A stretch of 26,640 bases of DNA from an uncultured Lewinella sp. (GTDB lineage Bacteria; Bacteroidota; Bacteroidia; Chitinophagales; Saprospiraceae). Position 1 is the stretch's first letter, and each line of letters starts with the position of its first letter. Positions 8,971 to 16,758 of this stretch are shown piece by piece. Both the position numbers and the translations under genes were made by a program. The notes beneath the pieces were generated by a model that made no database searches, was not told the origin of the DNA, and was given only the letters and a program-made list of their open reading frames with translations. Where the stretch lies: assembly GCA_938021455.1 (NCBI GenBank), contig CALIGP010000315.1, positions 1-26,640 on the forward strand. The letters are read 5' to 3'.

Positions 8971-9264
8971 GGTTAGCTTATTAGATGAAAGAGTGATTTG
9001 GACCTAAACTAGTACAGTGTAAACTTAGTATTCGTGCCTTTCAAAGAGCCCCTCGGCGCACCCTTCGACTCCCTTTTCCCTTCGGTCAAAGTGCGCTCAG
9101 GGTTTGCTCAGGGACCTACCGTTCTGGGGCTTGCTGCCCGCGCGCAACGCGCGGGCAGGTGAACCTTAAAGCATCGGTCCCCGAGTAAACCCCGAGCGAG
9201 AGTAGCGAGCCGAGGGGTGCACCGAGGGGATTCAGGAACAGGTAAAAACTTATCTTACACTGCC
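8971..9264. other. Intergenic region almost filled by a palindromic element
   Basis: The 294 bases between the two sulfatase genes hold no plausible ORF. All but the 44 bases nearest the lower sulfatase start belong to the palindrome at 9015-9262, so the promoter of that gene must sit in 8971-9014 or inside the element. Confidence 0.6.
9015..9262. repeat. 248-bp imperfect palindrome, MITE-like or REP-like
   Basis: The two halves are diverged inverted copies. Paired blocks: termini CAGTGTAA (9015-9022) and TTACACTG (9255-9262); 9049-9063 with 9215-9229 (14 of 15, the CCCCTCGG.GCACCC block); 9095-9116 with 9176-9197 (19 of 22, the GCTC.GGGTTT.CTC.GGGACC block); and a central hairpin with 10-bp arms TGCCCGCGCG / CGCGCGGGCA around CAA (9135-9157). 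The CCCTTCGACT and GCTCAGGG stretches resemble a palindromic repeat widespread in bacterial genomes (from memory). No target-site duplication was found and it encodes nothing. The right end abuts the TAG stop of the sulfatase at 9265. Confidence 0.7.
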
Positions 9265-10680
9265 CTAATTTCGCTCTTCAGCAAAAAACTTGGACTGATC
9301 TCGATAGGTGTCAGACCGTTTTACGTCCATCCCTTCATACTTCCTTCCCAACAGCCAGCGGGGGCGTTCTAATGTCATTTCCCAGTCGAAGAGCATTTTG
9401 AATAGTCTGCGGACTTTTTCAGGATGTTCTGAAGCGAGGTTATTATTTTCTCCTGCATCCTCCGGCAGGTAGTAGAGCTCAGCTGGCCGGTCGCCATACC
9501 GGAGGAGCTTCCAGTCACCGTCTCGCACGACTGCTCTGGTTTCCCGCTTCCAGTAAAGTGTTTGATGTGGGCGGCCAAATTGCTCTCCGGTCAGGTAAGG
9601 AATCAGATTGGCTCCGTCAGTGCCTTCCATATCTTCTACTGAGCCTCCTCCAGCGGCGTAGAAGGTTGGCAATAGGTCTAACGTACTAATGGGGTTGGGG
9701 TAAACAGTACCTGCTGCGATCCGAGCCGGCCAGCGCACTACGAATGGTACCCGGATGCCACCTTCTAAATAAGTAGACTTGGTGCCGCTGAGGGGGTAAT
9801 TGCTGGAGGCATTTCTGTCCGTTGGGCCACCGTTGTCATTGGAGAAAACAACGATTGTGTTTTCGGCCAAGCCTAATTCTTCGAGTTTATCCAGTACCAT
9901 GCCACAGGCACGGTCAAGGGCCAGGGTCATGGCCGCTACTTGCTGGCGCGCGCCCTTTAGCTGAGGAAATTTAGCTAGGTCTTCTGGTGTAGCGTCCATG
10001 GGGGTATGAACAGCATTAAAAGCCAGAAACACCAGAAAGGGATTTTTTTGGTTCCGGTCAATAAAGTCAGCAGCTTCTTCTCCCAGTACGTCCGTCAGGT
10101 AGCCTTCATGTTCTGCGAAGTCGCCGAAGTTACGCTCCAGTTTGTTCTGAACTTGAGCGGGCGTTTTCTCGTAGGGGAAATAACTCCTTGCGCCGCCTCG
10201 AAAGCCAAAAAACTCATCAAAGCCCCGTTGCAAAGGGTGGAAGCGGTCTGCTCCTCCCTGATGCCATTTTCCAAAGTAGCCCGTTCGGTAGCCAATTGAC
10301 TTCATGTATTCCCCCATTGTTTTCTCCTCAAGCGGAAGTCCCATTTCTTCGTTGTCCGCTGCGGAAACCGCGCTCATAAAGCCGGGAACATTATTCTCTT
10401 CAAAGCCAAAACGATTCTGGTGGCGCCCCGTCAAAATTCCGGCGCGCGAAGGACCGCAGGTCGGATGGGAAACGTAGGCTTGTGCAAAGCGAACTCCCTG
10501 CTTAGTCATCCGGTCCAGGTTAGGGGTAACCATTGTCTTACTCCCCTGAAAACCAAAATCAGCGTAACCTGCATCATCCGCAAAAAGAAAAACGATGTTG
10601 GGCTTTTCCTGGGCCACCATCGGAGAACTTACAGCAGTAATCAACAGTATTACCGCAAGAACTTGTAGGATAAATTTCAT
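9265..10680 (-). CDS. S1 sulfatase, arylsulfatase A/GalNAc-6-sulfatase-like, secreted
   Basis: A 471-residue Cys-type sulfatase. ATG at 10680 is chosen because it begins a clean Sec signal (MKFILQVLAVILLITA, cut before QEKPN). A start at 10734 would overlap the upstream gene and bury the signal. Motifs: ADD metal acids at 35-36, catalytic CGPSR at 75-79 (Cys75 to formylglycine), the GKWHQGG Lys/His pair, FSNDNGG, and a substrate-side Lys in GTKSTYLEGGIRVPF. It should cleave a sugar sulfate ester in the periplasm. Zobellia carrageenan loci use S1_19 sulfatases alongside S1_7; this could be such a member, but the subfamily was not verified. It starts 26 bp after GH127 paralogue 2 and so is its operon partner. 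It ends in AAT TAG directly at the 248-bp palindrome. Confidence 0.9.
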   Translation of the reverse strand: MKFILQVLAVILLITAVSSPMVAQEKPNIVFLFADDAGYADFGFQGSKTMVTPNLDRMTKQGVRFAQAYVSHPTCGPSRAGILTGRHQNRFGFEENNVPGFMSAVSAADNEEMGLPLEEKTMGEYMKSIGYRTGYFGKWHQGGADRFHPLQRGFDEFFGFRGGARSYFPYEKTPAQVQNKLERNFGDFAEHEGYLTDVLGEEAADFIDRNQKNPFLVFLAFNAVHTPMDATPEDLAKFPQLKGARQQVAAMTLALDRACGMVLDKLEELGLAENTIVVFSNDNGGPTDRNASSNYPLSGTKSTYLEGGIRVPFVVRWPARIAAGTVYPNPISTLDLLPTFYAAGGGSVEDMEGTDGANLIPYLTGEQFGRPHQTLYWKRETRAVVRDGDWKLLRYGDRPAELYYLPEDAGENNNLASEHPEKVRRLFKMLFDWEMTLERPRWLLGRKYEGMDVKRSDTYRDQSKFFAEERN

Positions 10681-10706
10681 AACAGAATCAATTGTAATTT
10701 TCCAAT

Positions 10707-12692
10707 TTATTGGCCCCAGAGAACGGGAACCCACACCGTCATTTCACTTTTACCCCGGTTAGACCAAGCGTAATAGGGCACAAAGGAGGCAGCTTGAGAT
10801 TCCCAGACCGGGCGACTCATCGGGTGATACATCCCTTTTTCGGGATGTTTACGCAGCCGCACTTCCGTTTGAATGGTCGTAACACCACCAAGCAGGTCGC
10901 TTTGATGAACGGCCTTAAGCGGACGATCACCCATCAAATAAACATCAAGAATGCTGGTGTTTTCCGGCAGGTCCGGAGATTCGATGCAGTAAACCAAAGG
11001 GCCACGCATGATGGCCGCCTGGTTGCGGACTTCTTCGATTCGGGGATGGCCTTCTACGAGGCGGGGTTCCATGGGCATTTCCAACGTGAGACAATCTCCT
11101 GCACGCCAGGTACGGTGAATCCGTAAAAAGGTTCCGGGATTCACCGCTGCTTCTACTTCCGTTTCGTTGATAAATACCCTGGCTCCTTCAGCCCAGGCCG
11201 GAATTCGTACGTAAAGACTGAACGGGATATCTGGGCAAATCTTAACTTGAACTTCGACCTTACCCTCCCAGGGATAATCCGTGACTTGCTCTAACTCGAT
11301 TTTCTCACCGTCCAGAAAATCCGTTGCCAGTCGGTTCCCTCCGTAGAGATTGATCGCTACACCATCTTCTCGGAGGCTGTAGGCCCATCCGGAGATCTTA
11401 GCGATGGTCCGTACTAGATTCGGCGGGCAGCAAAAGCACGGAATGTAAGGCTCGCGCTCTGCGGACTCTGTACAATCAGGATCGTTGGTATACTCCCGGG
11501 CGCCGTGTGTCATCCGTAAGGGGTTAGCGTAGAAGTAGTGTTTGCCATCCGCACTAATGCCCACCAGCGCACTATTGAAAAGTACCAGCTCAATGATGTC
11601 GGCATACTTCGCTTCTCCAGTAATGCTTAGCATTCGCCAGTTGAACATGGCATTGGCGATGTTCGCACAGGTCTCGTTGTAGGCCGTGCTGTTGGGCATC
11701 AGGTAATCATCGACGAAGCCTTCGTGAATCATGTTTTGATCATCCCGGGCGCCATGGTGTACTTGCCCCAGGGCGCCGGTGAGGTACATCTTTCGCTCGA
11801 TGGCACTTGACCAGATGCGCTTCAGCGCATCAAGCAGTTCCGTGTCTCCGGTTTCAGCATAGACATCTGCTGCACCGGCGTAGAGATACATACCGGTTAC
11901 GGCATGTCCGGTAGCTTCTGTCTCCTTTCGGAGGGGTGTTCTCATTTGGCACTGATCTCCCGTAAACCAATAAGGCACACTGGGGTGTAGGTCAGCCGAT
12001 ACGGAGCCCCGCATGTTGATAAACGTTTCGGCCAGCTTCAGGTAACGCTTTTCGCCCGTCGTTCGGTAGAGCTCTACCAGGGCCATGATCTGGGACGGGT
12101 TAAATCCGAACCGAGCTAATGCCTCTGGCTTCGGCTCAAAGACGCTGCATAGATAATCTGCGTGCTTCGTGGCGATGTCCAGCCAGTTCGTTTTCCCCGT
12201 CACGCGATAGTGCAGGCAGCCTCCGGTGATCAGATGACCGCTGTTATACAGCTCGTGGTTAGTCACTTTTGTCCAGCGGCCCAAATTGTTGATCTGAACG
12301 TGCGTAGATAGGTATCCATCGGGCTCTTGAGCCTGGCCAATGATGTCGATGATTTCGTCAAAACCAGCGATCACCGTCTCGTTCCCAGAAGTACCGTAGA
12401 CGTGGATGGCCGCTTCCATCCACTTATAAAAATCACCATCATGCCACAACATTCCTTTGGCTTCGCCTTCCATTAAGCCGGCGGCAATTTTGAAGTTGTT
12501 GTAAGCATGTCCAATATCTCCCTTCAGTAATTTACCCATGTAGGGTATCATCACCTCTTCGCACTGTTGAGACTTATTCGCCCAGAAACCTTCCGTCCAT
12601 TGGCAGTCGCCAATGTTGATGCTCCGGCTCTTTACGTAAGAGCTGGAAGAGGTATCCGTAATGGCACGCTTGTGTAGCGATTGGCCGGTCAT
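10707..12692 (-). CDS. GH127-family glycosidase without export signal (paralogue 2)
   Basis: A 661-residue protein close in length to HypBA1 (658). The catalytic set is intact: HEGF Glu324, NETCAN Glu340 and Cys342, CFCCPPN Cys421 (nucleophile) and Cys422. Unlike its two relatives it has no signal peptide: the N-terminus MTGQSLHKRAITDTSSSSYV is hydrophilic, and upstream in frame there are only six codons before a stop, with the MFS gene ending 40 bp away. It is therefore predicted to be cytoplasmic. It follows the MFS sugar porter in the same transcription unit, suggesting that imported oligosaccharides or disaccharides are cut inside the cell, perhaps releasing 3,6-anhydro-D-galactose (inference). 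beta-L-arabinofuranosidase activity is the main alternative. The secreted sulfatase follows 26 bp downstream. Confidence 0.9.
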   Translation of the reverse strand: MTGQSLHKRAITDTSSSSYVKSRSINIGDCQWTEGFWANKSQQCEEVMIPYMGKLLKGDIGHAYNNFKIAAGLMEGEAKGMLWHDGDFYKWMEAAIHVYGTSGNETVIAGFDEIIDIIGQAQEPDGYLSTHVQINNLGRWTKVTNHELYNSGHLITGGCLHYRVTGKTNWLDIATKHADYLCSVFEPKPEALARFGFNPSQIMALVELYRTTGEKRYLKLAETFINMRGSVSADLHPSVPYWFTGDQCQMRTPLRKETEATGHAVTGMYLYAGAADVYAETGDTELLDALKRIWSSAIERKMYLTGALGQVHHGARDDQNMIHEGFVDDYLMPNSTAYNETCANIANAMFNWRMLSITGEAKYADIIELVLFNSALVGISADGKHYFYANPLRMTHGAREYTNDPDCTESAEREPYIPCFCCPPNLVRTIAKISGWAYSLREDGVAINLYGGNRLATDFLDGEKIELEQVTDYPWEGKVEVQVKICPDIPFSLYVRIPAWAEGARVFINETEVEAAVNPGTFLRIHRTWRAGDCLTLEMPMEPRLVEGHPRIEEVRNQAAIMRGPLVYCIESPDLPENTSILDVYLMGDRPLKAVHQSDLLGGVTTIQTEVRLRKHPEKGMYHPMSRPVWESQAASFVPYYAWSNRGKSEMTVWVPVLWGQ

Positions 12693-12732
12693 TTGATTGA
12701 TGTCATTAGGTTATTAAATAGCAGGACAACGC

Positions 12733-14298
12733 TTATTTTATGAGGAGCTTTTCCTGAATCTCCTCAATGGTCATATTCTTTGTCTCGATGAGATATCGGG
12801 ATAGAATCAGGAGGCCAACGCCAACCATTACCGCATAGAAGAGAAAGATGCTACTGCCTCCCATCGTAGCCAACTGCCAGGGAAAAAACTGCTGAACCAA
12901 ATAGCTCGTCACGCTGGTAATCAGCGCGAAGAAAGGAATGGCAACCCCGCGTAAACCAATGGGGAATATTTCTGAAAACAGCACCCACATAATGGGACCA
13001 ACCGAAAAATGGAAAGCCGCAATAAAGCTCAGTATTCCAATCAGAATCAGGGTGCCGGGTAAGTCTGCTGCTTTCTGCAGCAGCATACTACTAAAATCAC
13101 GAGCCTCTGCCTCTCCGAGTGATTCCGTCAAAGCAGCTTTGTACTCTGTATCACTCTGGTATTCCATCCCCACCAACCCATTCAGGCGTTGGGCGTTAGG
13201 CAAATCCGTCATCTCAGTGAGGTCTTGTTCCGTTAGGGTGTACCGTGCCTGACTAAAGCCGTAAGAGCAAACGCCCAGGCTAATCATTATCCATACCAGA
13301 CCACCAATGATCATTGGTTTTCGGCCAATTTTATCAATCAGTAATAAAGCCAAAACGGTAAAGACGATACTCGTCAGTCCGAACCATATTGCTTGCTGAA
13401 AGGCGGCATCTGTTCCTAGTCCTAGTTGTTCAATAACCTTGGGGGCATAAAACATAATGGCATTGATTCCAGTGGCTTGTTGGACGATGGCCATGGTGAT
13501 GGCAATAATAAATGTAACCCTTAGCGGTTTGCTGAAGATGTCCCGCATTTGAGACAGGGTCGAGCGGTCTTCTTTGACTTCTTTCATGCTTAGTTGCATG
13601 TCAGTTAATTGAGCGTCAACTTCTACTTCAGGCAGCAATTTTTGTAGCGTTTGACGGGCTTCCGCCTCCCGGCCTCGGTAAACGAGCCAAGCAGGACTCA
13701 ATGGAATGAAAGAGAGCAAGATCAGCCAGATAATAGCGGGTATAATTTCCATCGCCAACATCCAACGCCAGGTGTGGGTACTAATGCCCCAATCCTGCAC
13801 CCAAACCCAGGGCTCAGAGGCTAAATCAAGAATTAGATAATTCAAAAAATAAGCAGAGGACAGGCCGAGTACGATGTTGATCTGGTTCATTGAAACCAGC
13901 TTTCCCCGCCAGTCCGGCGGAGAGATCTCCCCGATGTACATAGAGGATAAGGAGATGGAGCTGAAGGCCAGCCCACCCAAAAAGCGAGCGCCCACCAGAC
14001 TCCAGTAATTAGGCGCTAATGCCGAAGCAATGGCGGAAACTACGTAGAGCAAGGCAATGATTTGTAGCGTACGTTTCCGCCCCAGAGTGTTACAAGCATA
14101 GCTGGCAAATGGAAGCGCAAAAATGACCCCTAATCCTGGTGCCCCTACGGCCATACCCAATTGTAAATCAGTCAGACCGAATTCTGCCGAAATGAAATTG
14201 ACCGTTCCGGATATCAGGGCTGCGTCCAGACCGAAGATAAAACCTCCAAGAGCAACAATCGTCGCGTAAGTAAAGGCCGTTCTTTGAAATTTATTCAT
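12733..14298 (-). CDS. MFS sugar porter (SP-family sugar:H+ symporter-like)
   Basis: A 521-residue, 12-helix inner-membrane transporter of the sugar porter family (XylE/AraE-like). Signs: FGLDAALISG in helix 1 in place of the usual FGYDxGxISG, GRKR at residues 73-76, the QQATGINAIMFYAP motif of helix 7, a second GRK in IDKIGRKP, and the C-terminal IETKNMTIEEI tail. An insert of about 60 polar residues, rich in Glu/Asp/Gln, lies between the SYGFSQ and LPGTLILIG helices on the predicted periplasmic side and makes the protein longer than E. coli relatives (about 490). It heads an apparent transcription unit with GH127 paralogue 2 (40 bp) and a sulfatase, so it probably imports the saccharide that paralogue 2 hydrolyses. 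The exact sugar is unknown. Confidence 0.9.
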   Translation of the reverse strand: MNKFQRTAFTYATIVALGGFIFGLDAALISGTVNFISAEFGLTDLQLGMAVGAPGLGVIFALPFASYACNTLGRKRTLQIIALLYVVSAIASALAPNYWSLVGARFLGGLAFSSISLSSMYIGEISPPDWRGKLVSMNQINIVLGLSSAYFLNYLILDLASEPWVWVQDWGISTHTWRWMLAMEIIPAIIWLILLSFIPLSPAWLVYRGREAEARQTLQKLLPEVEVDAQLTDMQLSMKEVKEDRSTLSQMRDIFSKPLRVTFIIAITMAIVQQATGINAIMFYAPKVIEQLGLGTDAAFQQAIWFGLTSIVFTVLALLLIDKIGRKPMIIGGLVWIMISLGVCSYGFSQARYTLTEQDLTEMTDLPNAQRLNGLVGMEYQSDTEYKAALTESLGEAEARDFSSMLLQKAADLPGTLILIGILSFIAAFHFSVGPIMWVLFSEIFPIGLRGVAIPFFALITSVTSYLVQQFFPWQLATMGGSSIFLFYAVMVGVGLLILSRYLIETKNMTIEEIQEKLLIK

Positions 14299-14356
14299 CG
14301 TTTGCTGTTAATCTGATGCATGATGGGGGGTAACAGGTTCGTATATAGAATTTAAA

Positions 14357-14443
14357 GTAAAGTTCTAGCTGCCCTTCGGTTTTCTGCTCCACCTCGCCTC
14401 TCTCGCTCGATGGCCTAAAGCAGGTTAGACAAACCTACTTTAC
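14357..14443. repeat. Short element with GTAAAGT terminal inverted repeats and hairpin
   Basis: Perfect 7-bp ends GTAAAGT (14357-14363) and ACTTTAC (14437-14443). A hairpin inside pairs AAAGCAGGTT (14417-14426) with AACCTACTTT (14432-14441) at 9 of 10 positions around a 5-base loop. It sits between the MFS gene and GH127 paralogue 3, just after the latter's stop, so could act as a transcript 3' hairpin, but no T-run follows on the minus strand. Its stop-side edge resembles the edge of the 9015-9262 palindrome. Confidence 0.4.
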
Positions 14444-14449
14444 ACCCCA

Positions 14450-16480
14450 CTAATTCCACAAGACGGGAAGGAAAACGGTCATTTCACTTATTCCCCGATT
14501 ATTCCAGGAGTAGTAAGGAACTAGTTGGGTGGAATAGGTTGTCCAGTCAGGTTTAGATACCTTACGGTACATCTGTTCCCCGGAACTATCTCTAAGTTTT
14601 ATGTCCGCGTTGATAACCATCACTCCCCCCAGGAAATCAGGCCGATGTACCGCTTCGAAGGTCTGGTCACCTGGCAGGTAAACATCCAGAATCTTGGCAT
14701 CCTCGGGCAGGTCCGGTGTTTCAATAGCGTACACGATCGGCCCACGTTTCAGTGCTACCTGGTTGCGTACTTCTTCGATGAGCGGATGTCCTTCTACCAT
14801 GTTGACGGGCATCGGTAACTCAAGGGTAACGAAGTCTCCCCGTTTCCACTTACGGTTGATTTTAGCATAGGTTCCGGGCTTCGCGACTACGTTAGCTGGC
14901 TGGCCGTTAATCATGATTGTGGCCTCATCCGCCCAGCCGGGAATCCGGAGCTGGAGGGTGAACTCCTCACGCTTCAGCTTATCGATAGTCAGACTTACCG
15001 TTCCGTCCCAGGGGTAGGCCGTTTGCTGGCTCAGTTCGATTGCAGAGCCATCGGTCATCGTAGTTTTTAGCTTGTTGCCGCCGTAGATATTTACGGCCAG
15101 GCCGTCCTCTGTTTTACTGTACGCCCAGGCAGACATTTTCACCAGCGTACGCACTAGGTTAGGCGGGCAGCAGAAACAGGCGATGTAGGGCTCCCGGCAG
15201 GCGGACTCCGTATCGGAGTAATCGCGTTGGCCCTTATTCATCCGCAAAGGGTTGGCATAGAAGTAATCCTTCCCCTCCAGGCTAATCCCCACCAGTGCAC
15301 TGTTATACAGCACAGTTTCCATCACGTCGGCGTATTTGGCTTCGCCCTTCAGGCCCAGCATCCGCCAGTTAAACATGGCGTTTGAGACGTTGGCGCAGGT
15401 CTCGTTGTACGCCGTTGCATTGGGCATCATATAGTCATTAATGAAGCCTTCATGGACCATATCGAACGGCTTTTCCCCGCCGCCATGGTGAACCTGACCG
15501 AGCGCTCCGGTGAGGTACATTTTTCGATTAATGGCACTGTCCCAGATCCGATCCAGTGCATCTACGATCGCTTTTTCGCCTGTTTCGGCGTAAACATCAG
15601 CAGCACCCGACCAGAGGTACATCCCCAAAACAGCGTGGCCTACCGCCTCCTTTTCCTCCCGCAGGGGCGTACGGTTCTGGTGCTGATCGCCCTGGAAGAA
15701 GCTCGGTACGGTCGGGTCGTCTGGCTGGGCATAAATGTTACCCTTCATAACTGAACCGCGGTTATCAATGAAGGTCTGTGCCAGCTCCAGGTAGCGCTTG
15801 TCTTCAGTCGTTCGGTAGAGTTCCACCAAGCCCATGATCTGGGAAGGGTTGAAACCGAAGCTCTTTAAGTTGGCGGGGGTGGGCTGGAATTTTTCGTAGA
15901 GGAAGTCAGCATTCTTTTTAGCAATCTCCAAGAAGTTGGTCTGCCCCGTTAATCGATGATGAATACAGGCACTGGTAATCAGGTGCCCGCTGTTGTACAT
16001 CTCGTGGTGATTAACTTTGGAGTAGCGTGGCGTACCCTTGATCTGGGTGTGAGTTGACAGATAACCATCAGGCTCCTGGGCTAATCCGATGATCTCAATG
16101 AGCTCGTCAAGTTCTTTGATGATTTTCTCCTCTCCGTTCATGGCATAGAGGTACATCGATGCTTCCATCCATTTATAGAAATCACCGTCATGCCACCACA
16201 TCCCTTTCGCCTTGCCCTCTAGCAGCCCGGCGGCAATTTTAAAGTTGTTCAGGCCGTGACCTACTTCCCCCATCAGCAGGGTTCCCATGTGCGGGACCAT
16301 AGTGTGCTCCGCCACCTCGACCTTATCGGCCCAGAAACCTTCCGTCCATTCACAGTCACCGATATCGATGCTCCGGAAAGTGACGTGCGGGCTATTCGCA
16401 TTATTGATAATTCCTTTTTGCTGTGCAAAGGCGGTGGCCCAAAGCAGGAAAGTCAGGCAGGAGAGAAACATCAATTTCAT
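14450..16480 (-). CDS. GH127-family glycosidase, Sec-secreted (paralogue 3)
   Basis: A 676-residue protein from ATG at 16480; an ATG at 16489 adds only three residues. The N-terminus is an ordinary Sec signal (KLMFLSCLTFLLWATAFA, cut before QQKG) rather than a clear lipobox, so a soluble periplasmic enzyme is predicted. GH127 residues are complete: HEGF Glu344, NETCAN Glu360 and Cys362, CFCCPPN Cys437 (nucleophile) and Cys438. The sequence is strongly similar to paralogues 1 and 2 throughout (GDCxWTEGFWA, WHDGDFYKWMEA, QEPDGYLSTH, YFYANPLRM shared), so the three arose by duplication. The likely role is removing 3,6-anhydro-D-galactose from carrageenan oligosaccharides (inference from Zobellia). 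It ends AAT TAG next to the short element at 14357-14443, and has its own upstream region with repeat copy C. Confidence 0.9.
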   Translation of the reverse strand: MKLMFLSCLTFLLWATAFAQQKGIINNANSPHVTFRSIDIGDCEWTEGFWADKVEVAEHTMVPHMGTLLMGEVGHGLNNFKIAAGLLEGKAKGMWWHDGDFYKWMEASMYLYAMNGEEKIIKELDELIEIIGLAQEPDGYLSTHTQIKGTPRYSKVNHHEMYNSGHLITSACIHHRLTGQTNFLEIAKKNADFLYEKFQPTPANLKSFGFNPSQIMGLVELYRTTEDKRYLELAQTFIDNRGSVMKGNIYAQPDDPTVPSFFQGDQHQNRTPLREEKEAVGHAVLGMYLWSGAADVYAETGEKAIVDALDRIWDSAINRKMYLTGALGQVHHGGGEKPFDMVHEGFINDYMMPNATAYNETCANVSNAMFNWRMLGLKGEAKYADVMETVLYNSALVGISLEGKDYFYANPLRMNKGQRDYSDTESACREPYIACFCCPPNLVRTLVKMSAWAYSKTEDGLAVNIYGGNKLKTTMTDGSAIELSQQTAYPWDGTVSLTIDKLKREEFTLQLRIPGWADEATIMINGQPANVVAKPGTYAKINRKWKRGDFVTLELPMPVNMVEGHPLIEEVRNQVALKRGPIVYAIETPDLPEDAKILDVYLPGDQTFEAVHRPDFLGGVMVINADIKLRDSSGEQMYRKVSKPDWTTYSTQLVPYYSWNNRGISEMTVFLPVLWN

Positions 16481-16758
16481 TATTTGCATGATAGCTTGGT
16501 TGTAGAATAATAATCAGGCGCGAACGCAGGTGCAGAGAAGGCCTTCTGGCAAAGCGAGGTAGGCTTCGATTTACCCGATACGATCAAAACCCTCATGGCT
16601 CTTTGATGCATTGCCCTTCACCAGAACCTTGCACCTGCGTGCGCGCCGCCTCAGAATGAAACAAAGAGACGGGAAAAAACGAAGTCACAGTAACCGTATT
16701 TTACCTCCATACTGCTCATCATTATCCATTTACTGTTAAAAACATATTATCAATTAAC
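16481..16758. promoter_or_regulatory. Intergenic region upstream of GH127 paralogue 3
   Basis: A gap of 278 bp between the aldolase stop and GH127 paralogue 3. It contains repeat copy C in its lower half and an AT-rich stretch at about 16680-16758. No ORF is credible. The promoter for paralogue 3 should be here, because the upstream operon ends at 16759; no consensus was recognised with confidence. Confidence 0.3.
16516..16651. repeat. Inverted-repeat element, copy C
   Basis: The longest copy (136 bp). The arms ACGCAGGTGCA (16524-16534) and its complement (16630-16640) are perfect, and the outer GGCGCG (16517-16522) pairs with CGCGCC (16642-16647). The inner spacer of about 95 bases is unlike those of copies A and B. 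It lies just beyond the 3' end of the five-gene anhydrogalactose operon. Confidence 0.75.

Noticed and set aside
9015..9262. Insertion sequence
   Set aside because: No transposase ORF and no target-site duplication; described only as a palindromic element.
10681..10734. Longer N-terminus for the sulfatase at 9265
   Set aside because: It would overlap GH127 paralogue 2 and place a non-signal stretch before a clean Sec signal that begins at ATG 10680.
14417..14441. Rho-independent terminators at 14417-14441, 24291-24311 and the repeat copies
   Set aside because: Stems are reasonable but none is followed by a T-run on the transcribed strand, so they are not called as terminators.
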